From contig QWPB01000077.1 in the NCBI GenBank assembly GCA_003671275.1, forward strand, positions 62,001-126,000: 64,000 bases of DNA, read 5' to 3'. The notes under the pieces are model-generated. The model ran no database searches. It was not told the DNA's origin and worked only from the letters and a program-made list of their open reading frames with translations. This DNA is from Planctomycetota bacterium. Its GTDB lineage: Bacteria > Planctomycetota > Planctomycetia > Planctomycetales > Planctomycetaceae. Below, piece after piece: positions 54,201 to 63,858 of the stretch. A program made the translations under genes and the position numbers. Numbering within the stretch: the stretch's first letter is position 1; each line of letters begins with the position of its first letter.

Positions 54201-57200
54201 TCTGCGTCTCGTGGGTGACCGGCAGCGGTGCGTAGAGGTCCAGTACGATCGCCGTCTGATCTTCGACCGTCCGTCGCAGGAACACCCGCAGCCTTCGGGT
54301 CATTCCCTGGGCTTCATCGAGCTGCCAGCCCCCGATGTCTGGACCAGACAGTTCGCGAATCGACAGGGCCGCCGGAACCTCGAAGGAAACCTCATTCAAG
54401 GCCCCTTGCCGTACGCGGTAGGCGAACTGGTGATTGAGCTGGAAGCCGACATCGTCAACGACGACAGCCGCTCCGGTGTCGACATGCACGATGGTGTTTC
54501 CCGCTCCGCGAACGGCGCGCGGCTGCCAGGAAATCGTGATCTCCCCGCCGCGATCGACGGCCGTTTCGAGCACCGGTCCGTCAGCGTTCTCGGAGAGGTG
54601 ATACAGCCCCGTTGACCCGTTCACACGCAGGTCACGATCCCCCATGATCTTGGGCAGTTGGACCGACAGCTTGGCGGCGGCGGTGGGATGAGTCTTGAGG
54701 GTGAACCGTCCCGCAGGCCCTTCCATGGGAGCCGATACGTCGAACTCGACATCCAGGATGTGCGTTCCTGGTTGGTCGAGCACAATCCGATAACCCGTTC
54801 CATCCGCCTGGAGAGCGGCGGGCTGACCATCCAGAACGGCACTCTTAAGAGCGACTTCGCGAATGGGCAGGGGCAGACTGACCTGCTTTTCAGGGAGGTT
54901 GATGACCACCATCCGGGATTTGACGTGAACGACGGAATCCTTGCCCGCATCCTCGAAGGTGGCAGCATGCAGGGCCTCGACGATTAGTCCATCGACTGGA
55001 CCGACGGGAGGAACAGCGGCTTCCGGATGGGCCTTACTCCACAGTTCGAGGAACAGCGGCTGCGGCAGGTAGACACGATCCGCGGTGCTGGGATCGTCTC
55101 CCGAATAGGGCAGCACGACATGCGGCATTGCGGGGGCGGGCTTCGGAGCCACCGGTTCTTCGGCCTGAACGGACGAGACAAAGCCCGCAGCAGCCAGCAG
55201 GAGCAACACCGATGTCATCGGGGAGGAGGTCGCGGGAACAACTCGGCGGCAACAGCGACCACAAATCCAACCTCCCAGTCGCATCAGAAGAGTCACTCCC
55301 AACACGGTTAGTCCTCCGAAGAACAGTCCATCGATCATTGGCTGCACCCCCGCAGGCAACAATGGAGCGATCCCCAAGGTGCCACAGACCAGCAGAAGAC
55401 TCCAGATAACCCGGATGGCCAATGATGTCCGACGGGTAAACCAGCCCGCAACCCACACGACGATCATCACAAACAAGCTGAAATCGCGTGAGCGATCCTC
55501 ACTGGTGAATCGCACAGTCAGGTCGGGGGCCGTGTCGCTGCGTCCGAGATACGTGAAGTCCCGCGAAGTGGAGTCGGCAGGGGTGACAAGCTGTAGCGCC
55601 AGTGACAGCAGTCCGCCAGGGGTATTTGGCAGGGCTGCCGCGAGGGCCGCCTGTTCAGCGGGAGCGGCCCCGCCGCTGCGGTCATTACCCGGAGCGGCCG
55701 TTCGGCCAAACCCCATCGGCTCCGCAGCCGAGGGAGGTTGATCAATAGCGAACGCATCGCTGGGGCCCGAACCCGCCTGACTGGCGGGATACGCAGGAGG
55801 AGCCGCTGACGTACCACGCAGGCCCCTCTGTCCATCTTGCATAGGGGCCTGAAGTACGCGTCCCGCAACTCCGGGCTGCTCACTGAAGAAATCGTCATTG
55901 GCTGGAGCCGCCCACGCCTTTTCATCATTCACGGTTTGTTCTTTCAAGAACTTCTCGCGCTGCGGAGTCTGCGACTCAATGCGATCTTTGGCCTCATCTT
56001 CGGAACCCGATAGAGCTTTATCACGGCCCCGGTTCATTCGTTTCTGTTCCGGGTTGATGGCACGGTAACCGAAACGAGTATCCGTCGGCGGTGTGGCTTC
56101 GGCATCGAATAACTGCACCGGAGCGGACTCGCTCACAATGCTCGGAGTTGACTGAATCGCATCCATTTCCACCGGAGAGCTGAACTCTTCGCCGGACATG
56201 GGGCGATCCCAGTTGTTCGCGGGAACAGCCATCGTGGGTACCGGTGTATGCAAGGCGGCGATGTCGTAGCGGGCGTTCCGCGACTGCTGCACTGCGGGCA
56301 GCAACAGGAACAGCACTCCAGCAAAGAGGCCGCACACGACACCAGCCGCGATCATTCGTTTCCATCCAAAGCGTTCCAATGACTTACGAATTCCCCAAGC
56401 CACCAGGAACAGAATGGCGAGCACGACAATCCCGTCCCGCACCCGCTGGGGGCTGGGAGCCTGCATCAGACTGCTGGCCCGGGCCAGCCAGCCATCTCGA
56501 TCGGGATCGATGGTCGGCTGGAACGCCCCCGGACTGTCGATCACCAGCCAGTCATTGGGATGATGCAGCTTCCAGCTCTGGCTGAGGATCTCCAGCGGCT
56601 GCTCAGCACCCTGGCCATCCAGAACACTGAACTTGGGAGGTGCCTGTGTCAGATCACTGGCCGGCGGGCCGGACAGCTGCGATCGATAGAAGAGGGTCAG
56701 TGTGTGCCGCTCGCTGGCGTTCCCCGACTGTGGGACGGCGACCAGCAGGCCATCGCCCTGCTGGCGGATCTGCTGTGGCTGTTGATTGACTTGAACGGCC
56801 CACAGATCCACCCCGGAGGGGAGCCGAACCTTAAGATTCTGAATCCCGATGGCGGTGAATGTCAGGTCGGATTGCTGCTGCAATTCCCCATTGCGACCAA
56901 GGACCGTCTGCAGGCTGAGCTGGTGGCCGATGGCTGTGGGGACTCCCGCGCGATCGAACCGTTGTTCGCCGACGAGCAGCGCCCAGCCCGGTCGTGAGTA
57001 GCGGAAGCCCGAGACGATCGGTTCTTTCGGCTGATAGAATGCTGCTGGAAAATCGATGGGATCCACTTTCGTCAGCGGTTGTCCGGCGGAGTCCGCTGCG
57101 ACCGGAGTCAGGAACTGTTCCTGCGAGGCCTCGACCGCCGCAAATCCCGTTTCACGTTCCGCCCCGACCACCGTCATAACCGGACAGGCAAAGGGCCCGG

Positions 57201-59373
57201 CCCCCGCCTTCACGGCCCGAATATTCACCGACAACAGCTGCGTACCGATCAGGTAGCGATCCAGCCGCAAAGTCCAACGACGGCGTCCGACCTCAACCGG
57301 ACCGGCGGTTTGTTCGACAATTTTGATTCCGGGAATCAGGATCAACTTGGGCGATCCCCCGGCTCCCTCGGCCAAGGCCACCAGTGAGGACAGCGTGAAG
57401 CGCAGATCGGTTCCCGCCGCTTCGGGTAGATCGATCATCAGCCGCCGCGTTCCGCCTCCTTCAATCGTCAGGGTCGATTCGATGTGGCTGTTCAACCGAT
57501 CGGCATCGACGCGAAAGAATGTCGAGGCGTGACTCGAGATGCGGGCGGGTTTTCGAGAAACATTCAGCACCCCCCGATAGCCGGTATCCTGCAGGCTGAA
57601 TCCCAGGCGGACAGACCGCCCATAAGCCGCGACCTTTTGGCCGAGCAGTGCCAGTTCGGACTGACTCGGAGAATCCAGTCCCACCAGTTCCGAAGGGACC
57701 ACTTCCAGTGCCTGCTCCGCAGTGATGCCGTACAGCCCTTCGACGATGCCTGCCTGTGGCAGTTGTAACCGGGGCAACCCGACCTGAACGGGATTGTCCT
57801 CGACGGGCCAGCCATCCGGCTCCAGCCCGGCATTGATCGTGAGCGTCACGGTTCCGTCGGCGGGGACCGGCGTGGGGAAGGTCACCCGCACCTGGTTTAC
57901 ACCGGCCTCCTGCGGAATGATCTGCCACGGCACCGGGTCGTTTCCGACAAACAAGCTGCGAATTTGCCATGAGGCGGGCAAGTTGATCTCGGCATCAAAG
58001 AGCGGAGCCTGTCGCGTTTGCAGATTGATGACGGACGTGAAATCGAGTCCGATGGGATTCAAGTCAAGCAGATTCGAGATGGCAGCCCGGACTTCCCGGG
58101 TCTTGGGCTCGGTGACGAACGGCAGTTGAAACCGGGGCTTCCAGATCTGGAAGTGCAGGAGTGCATCGCCATTCTCGGCGGTGGTCGTCTGATGCACGAT
58201 CGTGCGGACCCCGTCCAGTTCTCCCACTCGCAATCGCACGCCCGAGGGGTACCGGACGGTGGCGACGCCGACCTGTGACGTAATGTCATTGAAGTCGAGG
58301 GTCGGCACTTCCCAGGCGGTGTCGGTCGCTGCCTTCAAGACTCCGCGAAACTCGATCGAACGATTTCCGTCGAACGGCTGGCGATAGGCCAGCGTGATCG
58401 TCGTCCGGGTGGGATCGTCCGGAGTGTCGATCAGTTGCCATGAGTCGAGACCGGTAGAGTCGACGCCCGTAATCTCCAGCGACTGCGGAACCGTACAGAC
58501 CAGCTTGTCGATGGGGCGACCAATGACCTGCAATGCGGCCTGCGCAGCCCAGGCAACTTCGCCGGGAGCCACCGAGACCTGAATGGCTGTGCTCGCCAGA
58601 ATCAGCGAATCGGTGCGGGTCGTGGCCTGCCGATTGGTGATCTGAAGTGACGTACTTCGATGCCCCCCCAGGGCGATCCGGTACTCCGCAGGTTGGTCGG
58701 AAGGCCCACTGCGTGGCAGATTGTGTCCGCTCTCCGACAGAAACTTGCCGGCAGGCAGGGTGATGATCAGTTCTCCACTAGCTGCCGGAATCACTCCAAA
58801 CCCCGTGGACAGATCGCTGCCAATCGCGGCCAATCGGGCGGTGAGATCCAACGTCAATGTCCCCGCCCCCGACTGGGCCGTGAAGACTCGCAAAATGTTG
58901 GGATTCTCGCCGTGCCAACCCGCCAGAGCGGGCTGGCCATTGATCTGACACTTCTCAACCGACAGACCGTCCGTGGGGATCTGAATCTCAGTCCAGCCAC
59001 GTTCAAAGTTCATGAACCGAATCGTCGCGGTCAGTCGCAGCTGCTCCCCATCGATCTGACCGCGATAGTTGGCCGACGAGATCACCAGTCCCGAGGGTTG
59101 TGAGCCGGTTTTGGACTGGCGAGTGGCCTCGGCGACGAGGGCTTCGAACTCCTGTCGCTTCAGCAGAACCCCCTGCTTGTCGCGAGCCATGACCGCATCG
59201 AACTCTTCCAGCGGAACAAACAGATGCCGGATCGGCTGATCGAGCCAATCGTCGGCTCCCACCGAAGTCGCCCCCAGCAGACCGGCCAGCAATCCCAGCA
59301 GCAAGCAGCCCAGCCGGACTTTCCAGCTGACGCACAGGTCAAGGATCGATGATGTGTTTGACAATAAGTGCAT
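51244..59373 (-). CDS. Very large planctomycete-type envelope protein, apparently a two-gene fusion
   Basis: A 2709-residue protein I cannot assign. The N-terminal hydrophobic segment (VRLGCLLLGLLAGLLGATSVGA) is a signal or anchor. Residues ~40-970 are beta-rich and extracytoplasmic. Membrane helices lie at ~980-1028, then ~1298-1375. At M1386 a second signal-like stretch begins (MTSVLLLLAAAGFVSSVQAEEP), followed by another large beta-rich region (~1410-2630) and C-terminal helices (~2632-2700). The two halves look like repeats of one module also seen in the next gene (see findings). Residues ~2510-2570 are Gly/Gln-rich. With the gene 23 bp upstream it forms an operon. Function unknown; an intermembrane or surface role is inferred. 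Confidence 0.85.
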   Translation of the reverse strand: MHLLSNTSSILDLCVSWKVRLGCLLLGLLAGLLGATSVGADDWLDQPIRHLFVPLEEFDAVMARDKQGVLLKRQEFEALVAEATRQSKTGSQPSGLVISSANYRGQIDGEQLRLTATIRFMNFERGWTEIQIPTDGLSVEKCQINGQPALAGWHGENPNILRVFTAQSGAGTLTLDLTARLAAIGSDLSTGFGVIPAASGELIITLPAGKFLSESGHNLPRSGPSDQPAEYRIALGGHRSTSLQITNRQATTRTDSLILASTAIQVSVAPGEVAWAAQAALQVIGRPIDKLVCTVPQSLEITGVDSTGLDSWQLIDTPDDPTRTTITLAYRQPFDGNRSIEFRGVLKAATDTAWEVPTLDFNDITSQVGVATVRYPSGVRLRVGELDGVRTIVHQTTTAENGDALLHFQIWKPRFQLPFVTEPKTREVRAAISNLLDLNPIGLDFTSVINLQTRQAPLFDAEINLPASWQIRSLFVGNDPVPWQIIPQEAGVNQVRVTFPTPVPADGTVTLTINAGLEPDGWPVEDNPVQVGLPRLQLPQAGIVEGLYGITAEQALEVVPSELVGLDSPSQSELALLGQKVAAYGRSVRLGFSLQDTGYRGVLNVSRKPARISSHASTFFRVDADRLNSHIESTLTIEGGGTRRLMIDLPEAAGTDLRFTLSSLVALAEGAGGSPKLILIPGIKIVEQTAGPVEVGRRRWTLRLDRYLIGTQLLSVNIRAVKAGAGPFACPVMTVVGAERETGFAAVEASQEQFLTPVAADSAGQPLTKVDPIDFPAAFYQPKEPIVSGFRYSRPGWALLVGEQRFDRAGVPTAIGHQLSLQTVLGRNGELQQQSDLTFTAIGIQNLKVRLPSGVDLWAVQVNQQPQQIRQQGDGLLVAVPQSGNASERHTLTLFYRSQLSGPPASDLTQAPPKFSVLDGQGAEQPLEILSQSWKLHHPNDWLVIDSPGAFQPTIDPDRDGWLARASSLMQAPSPQRVRDGIVVLAILFLVAWGIRKSLERFGWKRMIAAGVVCGLFAGVLFLLLPAVQQSRNARYDIAALHTPVPTMAVPANNWDRPMSGEEFSSPVEMDAIQSTPSIVSESAPVQLFDAEATPPTDTRFGYRAINPEQKRMNRGRDKALSGSEDEAKDRIESQTPQREKFLKEQTVNDEKAWAAPANDDFFSEQPGVAGRVLQAPMQDGQRGLRGTSAAPPAYPASQAGSGPSDAFAIDQPPSAAEPMGFGRTAAPGNDRSGGAAPAEQAALAAALPNTPGGLLSLALQLVTPADSTSRDFTYLGRSDTAPDLTVRFTSEDRSRDFSLFVMIVVWVAGWFTRRTSLAIRVIWSLLLVCGTLGIAPLLPAGVQPMIDGLFFGGLTVLGVTLLMRLGGWICGRCCRRVVPATSSPMTSVLLLLAAAGFVSSVQAEEPVAPKPAPAMPHVVLPYSGDDPSTADRVYLPQPLFLELWSKAHPEAAVPPVGPVDGLIVEALHAATFEDAGKDSVVHVKSRMVVINLPEKQVSLPLPIREVALKSAVLDGQPAALQADGTGYRIVLDQPGTHILDVEFDVSAPMEGPAGRFTLKTHPTAAAKLSVQLPKIMGDRDLRVNGSTGLYHLSENADGPVLETAVDRGGEITISWQPRAVRGAGNTIVHVDTGAAVVVDDVGFQLNHQFAYRVRQGALNEVSFEVPAALSIRELSGPDIGGWQLDEAQGMTRRLRVFLRRTVEDQTAIVLDLYAPLPVTHETQTLPVPEVIPMEATREIGQIGLFAASEFVLRPVDTTGAARVDLDKYQPVAAPHRPEGLPLAAFRFATRPVRLTISLSRRQPETRCVAEHGVQIAPRKAEWASRLVFDLTGAPRPSVSIDLPPDYLLMDVAGADFINDWYDTPSENGHRTLTVEFDQPRLGQVELLLTGQAPRKPEAVGIELLPPQPLAIEKLNTTLAVWVSDLYSATVRSAEGWKSTPPDQLSPELRQLRSSPIKFAFRATAPVSAAASIDLSRQVAQLSGDQVTLVAVADDSIDYGLTFRWKITRAATDTFRFTSPAWFQGRLELTVPNVRQISTERTAEGELLWTIELIDPVRNQFLCTGVVTLPPASNDLLGLPNIAFLGPDVAGKHVPLESQRKAAIVVNRSQSQLVSVDEQLIRKIPRDQLPLVVESSLLDQALAITELSPTMAYPQWKLVRGNTQESGRATVIGSDLVTALDWDGTWRTQAIYTVRNRGQQFLGLELPVGARLMSVFVKGRPSRTVMTQLQERMIHLVPLPQTSMVDLSFEVQITLFGQLATPLKNGWSPSRQEVSLPAPSVVTRNDSPDFGLTVAHTSWKVLTPDKLDATLVNDRSRSNVDQLSGDDSFVSPETARLERLQSDYQEMVRVIKHFEGDQARQAQCVSNLKQLDLALLSYQGDSRLSETYARNAKLQSFNKQIRNDIATAIMNCPSTPANDDPNSVTSLAKVDNNRDFIIGQNGLNFTNNSAFALEPEMNLEFKGKEVAGKKSESLARRSGKADNGRGALRKQLEEQSYSNAGQGLQAKPAAQPDAPNGAGGAVQLNINGVDARQQVQQFDQSQQLPQLSNSVSFGGGAYGGMGGGMDDMVSGGDRFETIVAGTSGPVPHWTQPGGLSLPIHVPLVGTESVFSKVGGTPQLTLSLRPRQAWTTSLTGVWSLAWIVLALWLARRVWSASHGGSFRPVLAILACLGAVGYLLLPAPLSVMSQLVFAVSLLVFMLTSVRQATVD

Positions 59374-59396
59374 GACAATCCTCCCTTCCTGAGACT

Positions 59397-62300
59397 TTAG
59401 GACCGTGACTCATCAGATGACGAGGTCTCGGGCGGGGGAGGGGGGGGAGGATTCTCTGTCGGAGAAGCTGCCGAATCGTCGGTTGCCTCCGGCTCCTTGA
59501 GCGAGGTCGCGGTCTGTTCCGTGGATACCGGAACGGCTTCCGGAGACGTTGCCCCCGCAGGAGCGGTCGTCGTCACGGCTGCGGCAGCCACCAGCGTGGC
59601 AGCCATGGCTTTGCGGGCAAACACCGCCCGAATGATCCACAGGCCCAGCAAGAACGTCAGGCCATAGCGTACAGCCAGCAGTCCGGCGGCGAGGGATTGC
59701 GAATCTTTCAATCCATACAGCACAGCAGCGAATGCGGCGACCAGCAGCACACTCAGCTTATTTTCCACCGAAGTCGACAGCAGCAGCAGGGCCACCAAGG
59801 CAGCCGCACCGCTGAAGAGGAATGCCATCCGCACCCGGTTCCACCATGTCACCGCGATCTTGGGAGCCCCTCCGAGATTGGTGTACCCGTAAGCCACTCG
59901 CCCTTCGGTCGGCAACCGCACGCTGGTCCCAGCACTTGCGATCCGTCCGTGCTCACTGGTGGTGGCTCGCCGATCCCCGGAGAGCAGTACGTTCCACGGA
60001 TCCACACGGTCGATTTTCACGAATGATTCCGGATCGCCAACCAGCGAGAACTTCTCGGGCACATAAACGATGGCGGTCAGCAACTGCACCGGCACAGAGC
60101 CGCGGGCTCCGAGCACGGGCATCGGCAATTCCATCTGGCCGCGTCCATAGGAGCTGTCACCAAGCGACGGATTGACGCCCCATTGGAAATGCAGCGTGAT
60201 CACAAACTCCTGATCGCTGGCCGCATCCCGCGCGACGTTGATCCAGAACGATTCCCAAAGACCACCGCTGAGCTTCTGATCCTCGGCAATCTCCGCCCGC
60301 TCCAGATTCACTTCCCGGTCACCCACAAAGACATTCAGCACCTTGATGCCCTTGGGCAGATGCGCCAGCAAACGTTGCCGTTCGCTGGTCTTCAACTGGA
60401 GTTGGGCCAGGTAGGTGGCCTCTGCGGTTTCCCCGGTCACGATTTCAACACGGGCCTGAGAGACGACTGTTGCCACGACTTCTTCGATCTCGTATTTGGT
60501 CTGCGAAATCGCCAGGGTGATGGCCTTGTCCTCGGGCTGGGTGAAGTAGCGAAAGGCCTGCGTCCCGGATTGAGGCAGCAGGGACAACTCACGCACATCG
60601 ATCGGCTCGACATCGCCTCCGGTGGCCTGGGCACTGACCGCCAGGGAGTCATCCTTCGTAATGACCATCTCGCCTGTGATCTGTGACAGCGGCGTTTTCA
60701 CTTCACCCTTTTCGTACCCCAGCGGGCGAACCGCCTGCACATCCAGCTTCCGCAGTGAGAGCTTGTCCCCGGCAGCCGCCGCGGGCTTCAGGTCGTAAGA
60801 GATGAGAAACCGCTGAGTGCCCAACACCTCGCGCTGCATGATGATGGTCCAGGGAATCCATCCGTCCTGGGCTGCCCCTGGGGACTGCTGCTTGATCTCG
60901 GTGGAATTCCCTTGAACCGCCACGGCCTCAATCTGCACTCGCTCCGAGACTGCCGCCGGAACAAGAAACCGGAACGTGTCGACCCCCGCATACTGGACCA
61001 CAAAGTCCAGATGGCTCTTCACTTCGGCCAATTCGGGCTGCAAATGCACGGTCGTCGCGACCGAGGCTTCGATACTCGTGGGTTTGCGGACGGTTTTGAC
61101 TGGAATCGTTACGGGCCGCCGCGTGAAACTCCACGAGGACGTGGCCCGGGTATCCGCAATCGCCGAAGCGGCCACAACCGGCAATGGCTGGGCGGCAGAC
61201 AACCCGGCTTCGTTCGTCACGACTTCAATCGACTCTTTCGCGAACACATGAAGGCTGCCGATTTCCCGCTCGGTGCCCAGTGGTTCGAGGACGGGCAGCA
61301 CCAGTTCCGCCTGATCCTTGCCAGCGGTGTAGTCGCGATGCCCACGGACGGCAATCGTCAGATTGCCCATCCGTTTTTCATTGAGGCTGACCGTCAGAGT
61401 GCTGGAAACGGCATCGGCATTGAACTCTTTCATCCCGTCACAATTGACCTGGTCAATCGTCAGGCCATCGGGAACTTTGATCTGGACCTGAAAGAGCCCC
61501 GCCCGTTCGATGGTGTAATTCAGTGACGTATCGAGCCGCAGTTCATCGTCGGTGAACACCAGTTGGGAGGACTGGTCGACCAGCACGCGCGGCTGGACCG
61601 GTTTGATCGCTGTTTTCAGGGTAAACTTGGGAGCGAAATATTTGAACGACGTCACGCCATTTCCGCGCAGACGCTCGTGAAGGTCGGCCACGTCAATGCG
61701 AACCACTCCGGTTTGCTGCTCGACCGACAAAGCGAGATCGCCGCTGTGAAAAATGCCGATCTGCCCCGATTCTCGGACCACATCCAGTGCATGAATGCCG
61801 ACCGTCGCCGTGTCACTCATCCCCGCAATGTCGAAAGCCTCCTCGGGAATCTTCCGTTCCGTGTGCAGTTCGACATTGAATTTGCCGGTCTGGTTTCCCA
61901 GCAAATCGATGGTCACGACCTGGCGGCCTTCCTCCTCCTTGGCAATCCACCCTTTCAGACGGGACTCGGCGGATACGTCCAGAATCCGATGATCGCGGGG
62001 CACCGCAATCCGCAGCTGGGACACCTCACCGCGAAGCACTTCATAGACCAGCAGGGCGTCCGTGTGGACCAGCCCATCTTCGATCCCGACTCGCGTAAAA
62101 TTGTTGACACTCGCCAGCAGTTCCATCTCAGGCTTGCTGGTCGCCTTGGGCCGCCAACGAGCAGCGATCCGGGGCGTGGAGCCCAGATTCGCCTTGAACC
62201 GAGTCTGCTTTTCCGCAGCCTGCACCGGAAGCCCGATCAACCGGGGGGTGACTTCCACTGCCTGGTCAGCTTCGGGAATCACAATTTCAAACGTCGTGAT

Positions 62301-62906
62301 CCCCACGACCGGTACGTCAAACGCAAACTCGCGGCCTTCCGGGGAGGTGTGAATCTTGGCAGTCAATTCGATCGTCAGCTTCTGCTCCCCCGCTTCTCCA
62401 AACAGGAGGGCATAGTTGCCATCGCCGGTCCCCTTGAGGAGGATCTTTTCCCCGGCGATCAGTTGCCCGACAGCGGCGTCACCGAACCGAATGGGGACTT
62501 CCACCCATGGCTTCCCGAGAACATTGACGACCAGATCCACGCGAATGCGGGCGATGTCCTGCTCGACAGTCGCGACGTAAGCCGAACTGGAGATCACGGC
62601 GGGAACCTGAGCGGCCTCGATGGGTGGTTTTTCAGACGCGGTTTTCAGACGGCGATATTCCTCCAACGGGATCACCACACTGGCCCCCTGGGACTCAAAA
62701 ATCCCTTTCAGGAACTTGAACGGCAAGTAGACCTCACGAGGGCCAGCGACCGCAGCTGGAGCCACCGCCGGAGCGGCCCCGTCCATGGGGGTCACGGGAA
62801 CCACGACGGGCGGATTCGTCCCCGCAGCGGGCTCCTGACCGGGCGCCATGCGGGCCCATCCCATCCACAAAACCATCGAACACATTGCAGAAACGAGCAG
62901 GCGCAT
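59397..62906 (-). CDS. Large planctomycete-type envelope protein, partner of the giant protein
   Basis: A 1169-residue protein. The signal peptide is MRLLVSAMCSMVLWMGWARMAPGQ. A Pro/Ala/Val stretch (~25-55) follows, then the module start YLPFKFLKGIFESQGASVVIPLEEYRRL, ~900 residues of beta-rich sequence (for example IRVDLVVNVLGKPWVEVPIRFGD), and membrane helices at ~1030-1100 (FLFSGAAALVALLLLS, LSVLLVAAFAAVLYGL, YGLTFLLGLWIIRAVFA). The tail is low complexity (ENPPPPPPPETSSSDESRS). I do not recognise a named family. It is the upstream gene of an operon with the 2709-residue protein, separated by 23 bp, and shares its module. Confidence 0.88.
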   Translation of the reverse strand: MRLLVSAMCSMVLWMGWARMAPGQEPAAGTNPPVVVPVTPMDGAAPAVAPAAVAGPREVYLPFKFLKGIFESQGASVVIPLEEYRRLKTASEKPPIEAAQVPAVISSSAYVATVEQDIARIRVDLVVNVLGKPWVEVPIRFGDAAVGQLIAGEKILLKGTGDGNYALLFGEAGEQKLTIELTAKIHTSPEGREFAFDVPVVGITTFEIVIPEADQAVEVTPRLIGLPVQAAEKQTRFKANLGSTPRIAARWRPKATSKPEMELLASVNNFTRVGIEDGLVHTDALLVYEVLRGEVSQLRIAVPRDHRILDVSAESRLKGWIAKEEEGRQVVTIDLLGNQTGKFNVELHTERKIPEEAFDIAGMSDTATVGIHALDVVRESGQIGIFHSGDLALSVEQQTGVVRIDVADLHERLRGNGVTSFKYFAPKFTLKTAIKPVQPRVLVDQSSQLVFTDDELRLDTSLNYTIERAGLFQVQIKVPDGLTIDQVNCDGMKEFNADAVSSTLTVSLNEKRMGNLTIAVRGHRDYTAGKDQAELVLPVLEPLGTEREIGSLHVFAKESIEVVTNEAGLSAAQPLPVVAASAIADTRATSSWSFTRRPVTIPVKTVRKPTSIEASVATTVHLQPELAEVKSHLDFVVQYAGVDTFRFLVPAAVSERVQIEAVAVQGNSTEIKQQSPGAAQDGWIPWTIIMQREVLGTQRFLISYDLKPAAAAGDKLSLRKLDVQAVRPLGYEKGEVKTPLSQITGEMVITKDDSLAVSAQATGGDVEPIDVRELSLLPQSGTQAFRYFTQPEDKAITLAISQTKYEIEEVVATVVSQARVEIVTGETAEATYLAQLQLKTSERQRLLAHLPKGIKVLNVFVGDREVNLERAEIAEDQKLSGGLWESFWINVARDAASDQEFVITLHFQWGVNPSLGDSSYGRGQMELPMPVLGARGSVPVQLLTAIVYVPEKFSLVGDPESFVKIDRVDPWNVLLSGDRRATTSEHGRIASAGTSVRLPTEGRVAYGYTNLGGAPKIAVTWWNRVRMAFLFSGAAALVALLLLSTSVENKLSVLLVAAFAAVLYGLKDSQSLAAGLLAVRYGLTFLLGLWIIRAVFARKAMAATLVAAAAVTTTAPAGATSPEAVPVSTEQTATSLKEPEATDDSAASPTENPPPPPPPETSSSDESRS

Positions 62907-63360
62907 GGTCGCATCCTTGAACAGCTACCAACGAGGGACCTCGTCGACTGCTGCAGTCTAGGTTATTTGGCGATGCTTGGGCAGGTTGTGATGCCTGTAG
63001 CGATTGGCGAATCAATTCGGGGTACGGGAGTCTCTACTATGACGCACACTCGGGGGGCCGCATTGCAGAAAATTTGAAAGAGAGAGAGGTTTTGTGTCCT
63101 GTACGGGCCAACAAGTACGACGGAAACGATCCCTCGCGGCAGACCGACAGACTGAATCAACGAAAACAGCCTGATTCGGATCAACCGAAACAGGCTGCCA
63201 GTGATCTGGAGCCCCCCGAAGGGGGTCTCTATCCGTCAACGACACCTAGAAGATGAACTCGGTGAGTCCTCCCCCTCAAGAGCCCACAGGCCCGCCGTCC
63301 CCACAGGCTTGTGGGGCGGGTGCCTGTCACTCCCTGGGAAAATGTGCCGTTGAGGACGAA
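62907..63360. other. 454-bp gap between two minus-strand genes
   Basis: No gene is seen. It contains a short hairpin (63213-63225, CCCCC, GAA, GGGGG type) and a longer hairpin after fae (63286-63327). The promoter for the large-protein operon should be near its left end. Confidence 0.45.
63286..63327 (-). terminator. Hairpin downstream of fae
   Basis: ACAGGCCCGCCGTCCCCACA can pair with TGTGGGGCGGGTGCCTGT around GGCT, with small bulges. It is on the 3' side of fae but no T-run follows, so it may stabilise the mRNA end rather than terminate. Confidence 0.4.
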
Positions 63361-63858
63361 CTAAACACCCGAGAACGGATGCTTGGCGGTGTCCTTCTTG
63401 GCGAGCATTTCGCTGGCGCTGGGCTCGTTCTTCATCGCACGGGCGATCGCCAGCTTCGTTGCGTCGTAGTTGTACTGGAAGATCTTCTTGTCATCTTCCG
63501 CAGCCCAGTGAATGAACACGCCGCAGACGATGCACAGCGACTCCGCCTGGTCCTTGGCAATCACGCCCGCTTCAACGCTGTCGGCGACAGCCTTCGCCAC
63601 GGCGTACTGAGCGGGTCCGAACATCTGGACAGCCTGCTTGGCTCCCTTGATCGTGACCTTGGTGATCATGACGGTGGCGGGCTTCACGCCGAGATTCGGG
63701 GCCAGTACCGCCAACAGATTCGAGTGACCATGCGACTGGGTCGCGAGAGCATTGGCAAAAGCCACACCCACCGGACCGCTCTTGTCGCCGATCAGCAGAT
63801 CGATGTGTGCAATTTCGTTTCCATCACCGCAGAGGGCTTCGCCCACGTGGAACGACAT
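63361..63858 (-). CDS. fae: Formaldehyde-activating enzyme
   Basis: A 165-residue canonical Fae, which condenses formaldehyde with tetrahydromethanopterin (or its dephospho form) to methylene-H4MPT in C1 oxidation. VGEALCGDGNEIAHIDLLIGDKSGP holds the conserved His of the active site; FANALATQSHGHSNLLAVLAPN, KPATVMITKVTIKGAKQAVQMFGPAQYAVAKAV, VFIHWAAEDDKKI and YNYDATKLAIARAM are diagnostic. The start at 63858 is set by homology; the frame to 63927 is not supported. C1 transfer via H4MPT in planctomycetes is established. A diverged paralogue is at 15953-16516. Confidence 0.95.
   Translation of the reverse strand: MSFHVGEALCGDGNEIAHIDLLIGDKSGPVGVAFANALATQSHGHSNLLAVLAPNLGVKPATVMITKVTIKGAKQAVQMFGPAQYAVAKAVADSVEAGVIAKDQAESLCIVCGVFIHWAAEDDKKIFQYNYDATKLAIARAMKNEPSASEMLAKKDTAKHPFSGV

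Noticed and set aside
61563-63077. 504-codon plus-strand open frame
   Set aside because: It is antisense to the 1169-residue protein, with no motif and shadow-like composition.
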